A stretch of DNA of 64,000 bases from Symbiodinium natans (Eukaryota; Sar; Dinophyceae; Suessiales; Symbiodiniaceae), in assembly GCA_905221605.1 (NCBI GenBank), contig CAJNDS010002550.1:305431-369430 (forward strand), written 5' to 3'. This document shows positions 22,978 through 34,261 of the stretch, piece by piece. Each line of letters opens with the position of its first letter. The first letter of the stretch is position 1. The notes under the pieces are model-generated. The model was not told the origin of the DNA and did no database searches. It saw nothing but the letters and a program-made list of their open reading frames with translations. Position numbers and translations under genes: made by a program.

Positions 22978-23096
22978 ATAGAGGGGTCGGATTAATTACG
23001 AATAATGTTCCCTTATGGCCTCTTTGTAATTCTACAATAATTTACAACCCCCAAAACCCTGTTCTAAAAAATATTCAGGCCCCTATATTAGAGTAT
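22978..23096. repeat. Repeat family GGTCGGATTAACTACGAATA, second copy
   Basis: ggggtcggattaattacgaata ... caacccccaaaaccctgttct ... caggcccctatatta. Confidence 0.6.
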
Positions 23097-23631
23097 CTGA
23101 AGACCACAAACCGGAAGAGTGGGTACACCGCACCACCGAGGAACCTATGTTCGCCACAACGACGTGCCGGGCATCTTCTTTTGGTCTCTGGAGTGCTCGA
23201 GCAGCTTCGAACCACAGAGCGTAGGTTTTGTTTGGGGTTGAGCGGTGAGGGTTGAGGGTTTAGGGCTTAGGGTTTAGGATTTCGCTTTTGGAGTTGAAGT
23301 GTATAGATTGTAGGCTTTGGGGTTTAGGGCCAGTAGTACCCTTGTTCCCCTTTCTCTTAGGGACAGGGTTGTAATTAAGGGCTACTGCTCCGAACCCCGA
23401 AAGCCCTCAACCCCAAAGCCGTAAACCCCTACACCCCCAAAACCCGAAAACCCCAAAGCCCTAAGACCTTAAACCCCAAAACCCCAAACCCTCCTAAACC
23501 CCTGAACCCGAAACCCTAAAACCCCAAACCCCCTTGAGAGGCAGTAACAAGTCGAGAGGAGCCTAAACCCTAAACCCCAAACCCTAAACCCTAAACTCTA
23601 AACCCTAAACCCTAAACCCTGATTTAAAAAG

Positions 23632-23720
23632 GCATACTGGCATCTCTTGGCGCGCGCCTGGCGGGAATCCCCTACTACCCGGCCAGCATGGAGCGTGAAG
23701 TAGACCAGGAGAGCCTGGAG
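23632..23720 (+). CDS. Candidate exon, unknown protein
   Basis: Reads ILASLGARLAGIPYYPAS then MEREVDQESLE, acceptor aaaag|G, donor GAG|gttggc. CCCTAAA upstream, TTTAGGG downstream. One of the best exon candidates; protein not recognised. Confidence 0.5.
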
Positions 23721-24642
23721 GTTGGCTTAGGGTTTAGGGTTTGGGGTTTAGGGTTTGGGGTTTGGGTTTAGGGTTTAGGGTTTAGGGTTAGGGTTTGGGG
23801 TTTAGGATTGTCGGTTTAGGGGTTTAGAAGGGCTTATGAGGGTTTACGAGGGTGTATAAGGGTTGATGCTAAGTAAGGGTTAGTGGGGGTTTTGAGATTA
23901 GGGCTTAGAGAGCTTAGGGGTTTCAAGGGTTGTTGTGCTGAGCGGCTTTGGGGTCTAACGGTTTTCGGGCTCAGGGTTTGGGTTTCGGGGTGCAGGGGTT
24001 TGAGGGGTGCAGGGCTCAAGGGTGCTGGGTTTAGGATTTAGGGTTTAGGGTTAGGGTTTAGGGTTTCGGCGGCCTTGTATGCGTACTTATTTTGCTTTTG
24101 GGAAGAGGGAGGTGGGCAATTGGGGCCTCTGACTGGGTCCCCAAAACCAACCCCCAAAATCCTAAACCTCCGCACGATTTAGGATTTGGGGTTTGGGGCT
24201 TAGGGTTTAGGGGTTGGGGCTTGGGGTTTAGGGTTTAGGGTTTAGGGTTTAGGGTTTAGGGTTTAGGGTTTAGGGTTTAGGGTTTAGGGCTCCTAGACCA
24301 CCCCCTGAACCCCAAACCCAAAAGGCCACTACTAAACCCCAAAAGCTCTACAGCTCAGACCCAAGACCCGCCACCTCCAACCTGAGAACCGGATTCCTGT
24401 TGTAAGCTCTGCCCTTAACACCTCAGACGAACCGTTTAAATGCCCCAATGATTAAACATTACAAAAACTGCAAAAGCAAAAACAAACACACACACACACA
24501 CACTCACTTTGAACCCCGAAAGCCTTTTAAAGCCCTGTAGTCCCTAAACCCTAAACCCTAAACCCTAAACCCTAAACCCTAAACCCTAAACCCTAAACCC
24601 CAAACCCCAAACCCCAAACCCCAAACCCCAAGCCCTTGCGAG

Positions 24643-24703
24643 GAGCCCTTCGCTGCCACCGGCGAGCAGGCGAAGCCCTTGGCAGCGACCGCTGAAGGCC
24701 TGG
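24643..24703 (+). CDS. Candidate exon, unknown protein
   Basis: EPFAATGEQAKPLAATAEGL between gcgag|G and either GC donors (gcgaag, gcctgg) or gttagg. CCCTAAA/CCCCAAA arrays upstream, TTTAGGG array directly downstream. Confidence 0.4.
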
Positions 24704-24704
24704 G

Positions 24705-24806
24705 TTAGGGTTTAGGGTTTAGGGTTTAGGGTTTCGGGTTTAGGGTTTAGGGTTTAGGGTTTAGGGTTTAGGGTTTAGGGTTTAGGGTTTAGGGTTTAGG
24801 GTTTAC
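24705..24806 (+). repeat. TTTAGGG array after candidate exon
   Basis: About 14 units starting at the donor side of the exon at 24643-24703; CCCTAAA/CCCCAAA units (24540-24633) lie on the acceptor side. Confidence 0.9.
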
Positions 24807-24843
24807 AGTCTTTGGTTCTGTGGGCCTCGTGTGGCACGTCCCA

Positions 24844-24992
24844 CTTGGAGGTTCGTGGTACTCAGTAACTACTTGTAGCTGTACTTATAGCCATATTAGG
24901 GCACTTAAGAGGCTTGTAAGTGGGTTAGCCCTAAAACCTAAACCCTAAACCCTAAACCCTAAACCAGTTACTAAGTACCATGAACCTCCAAG
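24844..24992. repeat. Foldback element, family GGTTCATGGGTACTTA, copy 3, carrying CCCTAAA repeats inside
   Basis: Ends cttggaggttcgtggtac and gtaccatgaacctccaag. A short (CCCTAAA)n run (about 24929-24965) lies inside the element. Confidence 0.75.
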
Positions 24993-25569
24993 CAGGCTTC
25001 ACCTTCACGTTCTCTTCCACACGGTCCGGCCTCCTTCGTCGACCCACTGCCCCGTGGTCCAGTGAGCTAGCTCTCTGGGGCTTGTGGTTGACAGGTTACG
25101 CCCTAAACCCTAAACCCTAACCCTAAATCCTAAACCCTAAACCCTAACCCCAGTTAGCCTTCCTGGGAGTATAACTTGACTGATCATCTGGGGATGAAAG
25201 AATGTATATGGCTTTGGGGCCGCCGAGGCTTCTGGGATTCATTGAGCAAGAGTGCCGAAATCTAATCTAGTCGCGCTGAGCGCGTTCTTATGCACCCCAA
25301 AACCCTAAACCCTAAACCCCTCTATACCTCCTCATCCACCATCACCATCTTCCGAGGCTTCCTACAATCTTGGCTCTCCCTGCGGACCCTTCTGCTATCG
25401 TTTGGGGGTCCTAGATTCCATATGGGTTTAGGGTTTAGGGTTTAGGGTTACAGGGTTTTAGGGGCTTCAAGGGTTTTGGTACGGTTTAGGCTTGAGGGCC
25501 CAGCAATTTCCCTAGACTCTGAGTTTTTTGCCAAGGACTAAGTTGCAGGGATCCCAGAGAAGACTTTGT

Positions 25570-25700
25570 CATAGTGGGGTAACATTTTTACAATTTCAAG
25601 GGTACTTAAACACCATAAGGAATAAATAAACAAATATATATATATATATACATATATTTATTTTTTTATTTATTGAAATTTTAGTACTATCCCAACCATG
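25570..25700. repeat. Foldback element, family ATAGTTGGG, copy 2
   Basis: Same ends (catagtggggtaac ... tatcccaaccatg) and the same gggtacttaaac interior as 445-531, longer by an AT microsatellite. Confidence 0.7.
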
Positions 25701-25723
25701 CATGAGAAAAGGTGTCTGCCCAG

Positions 25724-25806
25724 TGGCATCTGCTGCCCGAGACCTCCGGAGACGACAAGTTTTCGCAGCGGGCCACCTGGTTCGTGGAGAGGCCCGCTGC
25801 TTCGAG
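25724..25806 (+). CDS. Candidate exon, unknown protein
   Basis: Reads WHLLPETSGDDKFSQRATWF then VERPAAS between gcccag and GC donor CGAG|gcttaa. Composition is protein-like and GC-rich; lies between two foldback elements. Confidence 0.5.
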
Positions 25807-25842
25807 GCTTAACTTGGGGTGTATGCCTATGCTGTTCATTGC

Positions 25843-25957
25843 TACTAATTGCTTAAGAACCCCCCAAAGTAAAACAAAAAAAATATTCTTCCTTATAAGG
25901 GCAATAGGGGATTGTTATCATGTCTTTGTTTGAGGGGGTTTCTTAAGAAAGTAGTAG
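25843..25957. repeat. Foldback element, family TACTAGTTGCTTAAG, copy 1
   Basis: tactaattgcttaagaacccccc ... ggggtttcttaagaaagtagta. Copies at 50700-50795 and, partial, 50838-50925 and 5491-5551. Confidence 0.7.
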
Positions 25958-26505
25958 AGATTAGTGCGCAATGTGGGTGTTGGTATGGTACAATACGAAC
26001 CTAGGTTGCCCTCCGCAACTGGAACTACGATTGGGGGCGTAGGTAGGGTTTTTAGGATTGAGGATGGACTGGTTTGATTCCGGTCGCGCAAAGATGAAGT
26101 CGGTAGAGTGAAAGCATCTAATCCCCAAAGCATAAACCCTAAACGTTAAACCCCGTTCTTAGAGGGTGGGAACTCATGCCAGGTATTCCGTCTATGCGGC
26201 CTGGCCTCTGGGGCAGGGACCTCTCCTGCTCAGGGGTGATGCACCCTGCCTGAACATAGGGCTTCGGGTTGAGGGTGTAGGAGTGCTTGAGTCCGTCTTA
26301 TGCAAAAACAATTGAGTCCTAAACCCTGAGCCCTAAACCCCAAACCCTAAGCCCTAAGCCCTAAACCCTAAACCCTAATTAAACCCTAAACCCGAAACTT
26401 CAACCCTAAACCCTAATTAAACCCTAAACCCTAAACCCTAAACCCTAAACCCTAAACCCTAAACCCTAAACCCTAAACCCTCTTTTACTATGTATATTTA
26501 AACCC

Positions 26506-26919
26506 TAATGACCTTCGTCGGCAAATGGTTTTTTTCCACCCGGGGGGGGTGCCCTAAACCCTGACCCCCTTCGTCGGCAAATGGTTTTTTTCCACCCGGG
26601 GGGGGCCCTAAACCCTGACCGCCTTCGTCGGCAAATGGTTTTTTCCACCCGGGTGGTCCTAAACCCTGACCCCCTTCGTCGGCAAATGGTTTTTTTCCAC
26701 CCGGGGGGGGCCCTAAACCCTGACCCCCTTCGTCGGCAAATGGTTTTTTTCCACCCTGGTTTTTTTCCACCCAGGCCCTAAACCCTGACCCCTCGTCGGC
26801 AAATGGTTTTTTTCCACCCGGGGGGGGCCCTAAACCCTGACCCCCTTCGTCGGCAAATGGTTTTTTCCACCCGGGGGGGGGGCCACTAAACCCTGACCCC
26901 CTTCGTCGGCAAATGGGTT
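26506..26919. repeat. Minisatellite of eight 49-63-bp units containing CCCTAAACCCTGACC
   Basis: Each unit has CTTCGTCGGCAAATGG, a T run, CCACCCGGG with a G run, then CCCTAAACCCTGACC. A telomere-type motif has been captured in the unit. The 190-codon minus-strand frame is a by-product. Confidence 0.9.
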
Positions 26920-26987
26920 TTTCTATTTGGGGCATAGGGTTTAGGGCTCGTAGGGTTTGGGGCATAGGGTTTAGGGCTAAATTTTGC

Positions 26988-27125
26988 TCCCAAAACACCC
27001 CAAATGATGGGGACCCCCAGGATCGGCAAGGGTCCCAGTTAAAAATGCGATTTTTTAGTACTGAAATCATCGGTTCTGGGTGGCTTCTCGTTTTCTGGAT
27101 TTTTGACCAAAACCGAGCTTCACCG
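26988..27125. repeat. Segmental direct repeat, copy 1
   Basis: About 137 bp (from ctcccaaaacaccccaaatg to ttttgaccaaaaccgag) found again at 27385-27520 with few changes; 260 bp lie between. Confidence 0.85.
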
Positions 27126-27384
27126 GCTTCAGGATTTCAAGTTTTTTTTTCACGTTCTGTCAAGGTTTTTCAGAGTTTTTCAGTGTTTTTTAAGGTTTTC
27201 CAATGTTTTTCAGGGTGTTTCAGGGTTTTTTAACCCTCAATTCTGATGACAGGCCACCCCGGCGACCTTTTCACAGCCTAATTTTGGTCAAGGGGGATCG
27301 TATTTTCCAATTTGAAAGGCAAAATAGTCTTCGGAGACCCCCCTTGCCTCAAACTCCGACCCCCCCTTGAGAGGGAAAGTTTGC

Positions 27385-27520
27385 CTCCCAAAACACCCCA
27401 AATGAGGGGGACCCCAGGATCGGCAAGAGTCCCAGTTAAAACTGCGATTTTTTAGTACTGAAATCGACGGTTCTGGGTGGGCTCTCGTTTTCTGGATTTT
27501 TGACCAAAACCGAGCCTTCA
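27385..27520. repeat. Segmental direct repeat, copy 2
   Basis: Partner of 26988-27125. Confidence 0.85.
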
Positions 27521-28199
27521 CCGATTGGGGCTTCTAAACCGTAGGGTTTAGGGCCCTAAGAGCATAAAGGGCTTATTGCGGGCCTTAGATTAGATTTCGG
27601 GTTTTGGGTCCGTTAAAAACTAAAATATTTTGGACCAATTGGACTTTGAGCTTTAAGCCTACCGGGAAAGTATTAAGTGAACTTTATTTTCTCAATGTTA
27701 TGGGTTTCTTGGGTGGGTGGGATTTTTTCCAACGCTTGACAAGCTGCTTGACTAGTGAATGCTCGGACTTGAGATGCTGAACCCTAAACCCTAAACCCTA
27801 AACCCTAAACCCTAAACCCTAAACCCTAAACCCTAAACCCTAAATTCCCACCCAGGCCTGCTTAGGCCGTACCCACCCTCTTCTAGGGTGCCTGGACCCA
27901 GCACTACACCCGACAGCGATTAACACCATCGCTTGGACTTACTGTGCAAGCCTAAAGAGTTGTGTTGAGCGTGAGCTGCACCTCCAGTGCCGGTGCAGTA
28001 CCCCGCCCCCCTTCTCCGATTCTCAAGTATGACCCTAAATTTGGTGCGTGTTCCCACAATACCAAAAGTGGCTTCTGCAGGTCGTCCCTGGCCCCCCTCC
28101 GGAGCCCCCTGGTGCCGGGCCCCTGACGGAGCGTGTTCAGGGACCAGGGGGGTTGGCGATTGCTCAAAAACCCAAAAACCTGATTTTTTTGTAGCCGGA

Positions 28200-28345
28200 C
28201 GCTCTGGCCCCGGCCCCCCCCCCTAGCCCCCGGCTGGCCCCCCTTCTGGCCGCCCCCCCCCCCCCTCCCCCCCCTTCCCCCCCTTCCCCCCCCTCCCCCC
28301 CCGCTCCGCCCTTCCTCCCCCCCCCACTCCCAGCTCCCCCCCTCC
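28200..28345. repeat. C-rich polypyrimidine tract
   Basis: About 145 bp of C runs broken by T; the G-rich complement could form quadruplexes. Similar G/C homopolymers occur at 7796, 8000, 8642, 17101, 17897, 20347, 30352, 33489, 54907 and 63967. Confidence 0.85.
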
Positions 28346-28592
28346 CGCTTTCAAAGGATGGGGATGGGAAGTGGGAATTTAGGGCGTTAGCCCGAAACCC
28401 TAAAAGGAGAAAAGCTGGGTGGATGCCTGCGTAAGCAGGGGGTGGGAAAAATAGAACAACCCAACCTTTCTGGTTGTGGTGGCTCCAACTTCAACACACG
28501 CCGCCGTGACATATGCCGCCCCCTCACACCCGCTGGGTGTGTTGGGGCGCCATCTCCGCATGAAATCTACTGCCGCGGCGCGGCGAGAAGCC

Positions 28593-28770
28593 CTAAAGCC
28601 TAAAGCCTAAACCCTAAACCCTAAACCCTAAACCCTAAACCCTAAACCCTAAACCCTAAACCCTAAACCCTAAACCCTAAACCCTAAACCCTAAACCCTA
28701 AACCCTAAACCCTAAACCCTAAACCCTAACCCGAAACCCTAACCCTAAACCGAACCCTAAACCCTAAACC
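28593..28770 (-). repeat. CCCTAAA array, degenerate at its right end
   Basis: About 18 good units, then CCCTAACC/CCGAACC variants up to about 28870. Confidence 0.9.
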
Positions 28771-29008
28771 TATCCGAAACCCTAAACCTAAACCCGCACC
28801 CTCAACCCTAAAACAAAAAAAAAACCTAAATCTAATGAAACCCTAAAAAACCCGAACCCTCAACCCTAAAGCCCTAACTTTTCAGCCTAGCGGCACGGCC
28901 GGCCCCGCCCCCAAACAGCACGAAAACCTTGAACCTTGGCACTTTCTTCTCTTTCCGTGTCCTGGTGTCCTCTCCTTTTCTCTGTCTCTCGTTCCCTCCG
29001 TGCCTTCG

Positions 29009-29060
29009 CCCCCCCCCCCCCCCCCCCCCCCCCCCGGCGCGCGCGCGCGCGCGCGCGCAC
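29009..29060. repeat. C homopolymer followed by (CG)n
   Basis: About 27 C followed by about 12 CG dinucleotides; potential G-quadruplex (other strand) next to a Z-DNA-prone tract. Confidence 0.9.
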
Positions 29061-30443
29061 CCGCGTCAGGAGCATCAGTGGGGTTGGTTTGGGGGCCTTA
29101 AAAGCATTCTATGCATGCGTTTTGCCTTCGAAAAACCTTCAGAAAACGCTGTAAACACGTTTTTTTGGGCTTGGGAAGCCTTTTGGGACCCAGTCAATGG
29201 ACAGTCATGATCTCAGCGGCCTCCCCCAGGCCATCCAATAACCCCCTTAAACACCGCCGATTTATGCTTGAACCTTGCGTTCCCACCAACCCCCAAAAGC
29301 AGATCCCGATGCCCCTTAAGGGCATTCGGAGGTCCCCTGCTGTTCGGTGTTTGTTGTAAGCACGAAGCCGTTCGAGCGTGTAAAATGAGCGATTTTAGGG
29401 GCGTTTTTACGTGGACCTTCAAAACACTCGGTATTTACGAGGTTTTCTGCTGTTGGAACCCCCCCAAAACAAGCATCATGAGCATCAGCTGGGTCTCTGG
29501 GCCGTGGGCCCGGAGGCCCACGAAGCCCATGAGAAACGATGGCTGGATGATGCGCCCGGACCCCCACGCATCAGCAGCATCAGCAGACCCCCCCCCGGAC
29601 GTGGGTTTCGATGATGCGCACTTTGGGGGCGGGTCAAGGGCAACAAGGGTGGGGGTCGGAGGCACGCGTGAAAAACTTCATAAAAACACGGTATTTGCGG
29701 TGATTTCAGCGTTTTTCAGCGTTTTTTGCTGCCTTGGGGCCGCGGGCCAGGGCCTGCTGATGCTCATGATGCTCGCCTGGTTTTGGGCTTCCGGTACCCC
29801 CCCCAAACCTTGAAAAACGCGGCTTCGGCCTGGCGCGCGCCCCATGTGAAAAGCTAGGGTCGATGATGCGCGCCTGTGAGGGTTTAATGGGGTGCTGCGG
29901 GTGTTTTGTGGCCTCGGTTTTTCGTAAAAAACCATGGTTTTTACGTGGTTTTCGTGCTTTTCGCACCACCGCGTGTTGCGTCCCCTTGGATGCCGTTTTG
30001 GAGGCCTCCCGAAGGGCCCCGCGCGAATATGAAGCAATTTTGGGCGGGGTCGGCGGCTCGGGCGCTCGCCCCTTAAAGCTAGCGCTTTAGTGCGACGCGG
30101 GCTCCGCCCTGGACCACGGGCGGCGCGGGGGCCGGATTTAAGAGCCTCCGGCTCAAGCCGCCGACCCCGCAGGAGAACAAGTTTAAGGTTTGGGGTTTGG
30201 TGGATTGGGTTTGCGGTTCGGGTCTGGGTGGGGGGGTCGGGGGGGTGGTTCCACCCAAAAGAGCCCCTGTGCCCTGTGCGAAACCGCCTATGGTCCGTGA
30301 GTTTACGCGGTGTGGGTGGCCTGTTCCTCCACGGAAAAGCTGCCGGGGTACCCCCCCCCTACCCCCCCCCCCCCCCACCCGCCCCCACGTTTTAAAGGAG
30401 GGAAAGAGGGAGGTTTTCACTTCCAGAAACCCATGTCGGCGGA

Positions 30444-30750
30444 CCCTAAACCCTAATTAAACCCTAAACCCTAAACCCTAAACCCTAAACCCTAAACCCT
30501 AAACCCTAAACCCTAAACCCTAAACCCTAAACCCTAAACCCTAAACCCTAAACCCTAAACCCTAACCCCTAAACCCTAAACCCTCCACCCTACACCCTAA
30601 ACCCTAAACCCTAAACCCTAAACCCTAAACCCTAAACCCTAAACCCTAAACCCTAAACCCTAAACCCTAAACCCTAAACCCTAAACCCTAAACCCTAAAC
30701 CCTAAACCCTAAACCCTAAACCCGAACCCTATAAACCCTAAACCCTGGTC
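30444..30750 (-). repeat. Largest CCCTAAA array of the window
   Basis: About 300 bp, over 40 units with few variants (CCCTCCA, CCCTACA), ending 20 bp before the candidate exon at 30773. Confidence 0.95.
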
Positions 30751-30772
30751 CACTGAGGTAGAGCATCCCCAG

Positions 30773-30826
30773 TGGCCGGTGCAACCGGCCGCCTTGGACC
30801 ATTTGGCGGCCGCGCCCCTCTTGGAG
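30773..30826 (+). CDS. Candidate exon, unknown protein
   Basis: 18 codons, WPVQPAALDHLAAAPLLE, between ccccag and donor GAG|gtctga. Follows the largest CCCTAAA array of the window. Confidence 0.5.
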
Positions 30827-31208
30827 GTCTGAGGCTAAGGAAAGCTTGGGTTGAGGGTTGAGGGTTTACGGGGAGCGGGGTCATTTTGCCGGATGTGGGG
30901 CTTGGGGTACCTTTGGACCAACATGAGAGCCGTTGCTGCCACATCTCCAAGTGTCACGGCACGCAAGAAACATTAAACCTAAACACGGCATCGGGCTCAG
31001 AGTTTCAATCCTCCTAAGCCCTAAACCCTAAGGCCTAAACCCCTGAACCCTAAACCCCAAACCCGAAACCCTTAACCCCTAACCCCTAAACCCTAAACCC
31101 TGAACCCTCAACCCTAAACCCAAAACCCTAAACCCCAAACCCGAAACCCTAAACCCTAAGCCGTAAACCCTAAACCCTAGCCTCAAAGATGGCTGTTGCG
31201 CTCTGCAG

Positions 31209-31268
31209 GCGGCTGGCCTAGAGCAGCTGGCTGCACAGCAGAGCCGCTTGTGCCCAAGACAGCTCAAG
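31209..31268 (+). CDS. Candidate exon, unknown protein
   Basis: 20 codons, AAGLEQLAAQQSRLCPRQLK, between gctctgcag|G and AAG|gtttac. CCCTAAA upstream and TTTAGGG downstream. Clear exon signature; protein not recognised. Confidence 0.55.
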
Positions 31269-31501
31269 GTTTACCGTTTAGGGTTTAAAGCCTAAGGGTT
31301 TAGGGTTTAGGGCTCAGGGTTTAGGGTTTAGGCATCGACATGACTACGCAGAGACCAGTCCAGGCGTTCGGTACATGCGATTGGCCAGAGCCTATAGTAT
31401 GCATACTGGCCGTTCTCTAAGTTCCGGTCCCTTTTTGTGTGGGAGGCTCTACATAATGACAGGTACCCAACAATTGACCATATAATATAGAGAAACCGAG
31501 C

Positions 31502-31827
31502 TTTGGATGTTTCCCCCTTATACGAGCAGTCCATAAAATAGAGGGCCTGCTTAATGTAACCAGATTTTTTATCAAATAATTTATTAGGAAATACATTGGA
31601 GAACATCCTTCTAAATCTAAATGTAACTATTTTTAAAAATCAAATTCCTAGAGCTCGTTAGAGTGGGCGTTATTTTTCCGGAGGTAACGAATCTACAATC
31701 TTTGAGTATATGCTGTCATCCAATACTTTTTTAGAAAGTTTGGCTTCATCCGTAACATCACAAAAAGTCGAAACAACAGGGTATGAATCCCGATTAAGAA
31801 CTGTTTGCATAGGGGGAACATCCCAAA
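31502..31827. repeat. Foldback element, family GGGATGTTCCCCCTTATA, long copy
   Basis: Terminal inverted repeats of about 30 bp (tttggatgtttcccccttat ... gcatagggggaacatcccaaa) around an AT-richer interior of about 270 bp, unlike its GC-rich surroundings. No transposase frame; the open frames inside are short. Confidence 0.65.
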
Positions 31828-32066
31828 ACCCCGCATCGTTTGTAACCATGACCGCTTCTTTCTCCTGGGTCTCCTCTGGTGCAAAAAACAGCCCAGGGAA
31901 CTTAGGCCGTACTTAGCCAAGAAATGAACTTTAAACTTTTTGGGTTTCCTTAAACCCTAAACCCTAAACCCTAAACCCTAAACTCCTTATTTTGTAGGAG
32001 AAATCCAGTTCAACCTTTTTTCACCTTGGCTTTTGAAGAAGTAAAATGCATACTCAGACACGACAT

Positions 32067-32183
32067 CTTGCTAGCCCAGTGGTGCCCCTTTGATGTTGTT
32101 CTATGTTGCTTCAAGGTTCCCCTCTTATGGTCATCAACCCAAAGAAGGAGGCCATCATTTTTTCAGGTTATTGGGCTACCAAG
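32067..32183. repeat. Foldback element, family CTTGGTAGCCCA, copy 1
   Basis: cttgctagcccagtggtgcccctttg ... ttattgggctaccaag. Confidence 0.65.
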
Positions 32184-32731
32184 AACAGGGTTTCCTTCCT
32201 GATCAACCCCGCCAAGTTCTCCCCAGCCACGCGCTTTATCCTGGAGCCTGAAGCCCTGGATTCTAATTGACCCTTCTGGCCCAGAAGCCTAAAAACCATA
32301 AGCCCATAACCCTGAACGCTCTTCTCATGACAAGGCAGTGGGCGAAGCGCTTACCTAAGAAAACGCCCCGGTGGGGTTGAGTGCATCTTTGTAGTTTGTA
32401 ACCCTAAACCCTAAACCCTAAACCCTAAACCCGAAACCCTAAACCCCAAACACGCAGAACAGCACGCCTGCTTGAGGAGCGGGCGAGGTGCAGCCGCACG
32501 TTTGCTTCTCGCGTGGCGTCGGCCCGGTGAACTTCTGGATGCTTGAGCCTGTCTGAAGGCCTTTGGGTTGAGGGCGTTTGGCTTTCCAGCCGGGGTTGCA
32601 AACACATGGTCGTACCGAACTGGTTCAACAGAAGAGCATCATGGCGAAGCCGGAACTGCCGATGATTTTCGAGGGGTCCTGATTCTGAAGGGAGTCCTGC
32701 TATTTTGGGGGACTCCATTTGGGGTCCCCTA

Positions 32732-32886
32732 TTTGAAGGTTCATGGTACTTACTCACCAATTATAACTGTACTTATAACTACCCTACTTATAATACCCCT
32801 AAAGGGCCTTATAGGGGTTATCCCACTTATAAGTAGGGTTATAAGCCCAGTTATAATTGCTTAGTAAGTACCATGAACCTTCAAGT
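32732..32886. repeat. Foldback element, family GGTTCATGGGTACTTA, copy 4
   Basis: Long arms: tttgaaggttcatggtactta ... taagtaccatgaaccttcaag, with a second inner stem (ttataactaccctacttata / ttataagtagggttataa). Confidence 0.8.
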
Positions 32887-33857
32887 ATTTTCGTCAGCCC
32901 CCCAGCTGTGTACAGCGAAGCACTTGCCGGCGCAGACGCGCCGAAGTAAGAGCACTTTTCGAGGCCCTCTACATTGCGCCTCCTCCGATGTTTCAATCCC
33001 TAAACCTTAAACCCTGAACCCTTAATTTTGCAGAGGTTCATTCGCAGGAGTCCCAACGCGACTTGTTGCACGGATTTGCAGGATTCTGGAGGCCAAAAGA
33101 TGTGAAAAGCTGAGACGCAAGCCTCCCTCCACCCCAAACTATAAACCTGAAAGCCCCCCCAAACCCTCAACCTTAAACCCCAATCCCTTGCTAAACCTCA
33201 AACCCGAAACCCAAACCCGTTTATGTCCTTATTCAGTACGCATAACCCTACTTACTTTATATGTACTCATGAACCTCAAAGTATATTGGTTGGACTACGT
33301 CCAGGGATATGTAGGAGGCTCTATATGTGTGCCCTTTTGCGACATGGGGGGGGCGGGGGGAGGGGGGGTGTAGGGTTCAGGTAGGGTTCAGGTTTAGGTT
33401 CTGAAGTATGGTTCCCTTTGTAAGGGCCCATACTAAGGGACCGTATAGCTACCCGACGAGTAACAACTCCGTCTTCTTTTTATGGCAACCCCCCCCCCCC
33501 CCCCCCCTCCGCGACAAGCCCCTGCGAAGCAGGTCTCCATGTCGTAAGCTTGCAACAATGAGGCGCTACATAAATACTTCTGTTGCTACAGAGGTGGTGC
33601 GATTTTTCGATACTTTGATTCGCGGGCATATGCCATATGGCGTGTCGAGATTTAGGGAGGCTTCCCCCCTTTTGCCAGCTACTTTCGTGTTGATACAGCT
33701 CTCTTAAATCAACCCTTGGGCACGGAAGACGGAATTTAGCTCATGAACTCATGGGGCCATGGTTCCTTGACTAGAATGTAGAGAACTGAGCAGCCATGGC
33801 GATGTAAAGTACCTAGACAAGATGAAGCCAAGTACCTGTCCTGCCTCCCATTGTATC

Positions 33858-34011
33858 CTAGGACCCAGAGTAGGCCCCTTATTCCATGTTTTTGGGGACT
33901 TAGGTTCCCTTAGAATCCCCTTAGGGTTTAGGGTTTAGGGTTTAGGGTTTAGGGTTTAGGGTTTAGGGTTTAGGGCTTAGGGTACCAGTGTTAGGTTACT
34001 CCTGGGTCTAG
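33858..34011. repeat. Foldback element, family CTAGGACCC, copy 2, with TTTAGGG array inside
   Basis: ctaggacccagagtagg ... ttcccttagaatccccttaggg, then about nine TTTAGGG units, then ttactcctgggtctag. The array sits within the element. Confidence 0.7.
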
Positions 34012-34221
34012 TATCCGTCTGACTGCAGCATGGGCCTCACGCCATGCCGAAGTGGCAGGGCGCAAAGAACCCCCAAACAGTTCATCGAACTCTCAGATTA
34101 CTGAAGTGTTGACTGGAACCCGAATCCCTCAGCTCCTGAACCCTAACTAGCCCCTGAAACCCTAAACCCGAAGCCCTAAACCCTAAACCACCAAACCTAG
34201 GGGTCAGAAACACGGGCTCAG

Positions 34222-34261
34222 GCCGATGGTGCCGCTGCCAGCACTGGTGGACCAGTGCGAG
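34222..34261 (+). CDS. Possible exon
   Basis: PMVPLPALVDQCE between gctcag|G and GC donor CGAG|gcttag. Confidence 0.35.

Larger units (their letters stand above)
27530..30160. other. Gene-poor stretch, mostly repeats and unassigned GC-rich sequence
   Basis: 27530-28430 holds a CCCTAAA array and a C tract. 29090-30090 is GC-rich with overlapping frames on both strands; it contains an inverted pair (catcatgagcatcag near 29473 and ctgatgctcatgatg near 29757) and recurring GTTTTT-AGCG motifs. I see no convincing exon or RNA gene. Confidence 0.5.

Noticed and set aside
26498-27070. 190-codon minus-strand frame with KKPFADEGGQGLG repeats
   Set aside because: Direct translation of the 49-63-bp minisatellite; no independent coding evidence.
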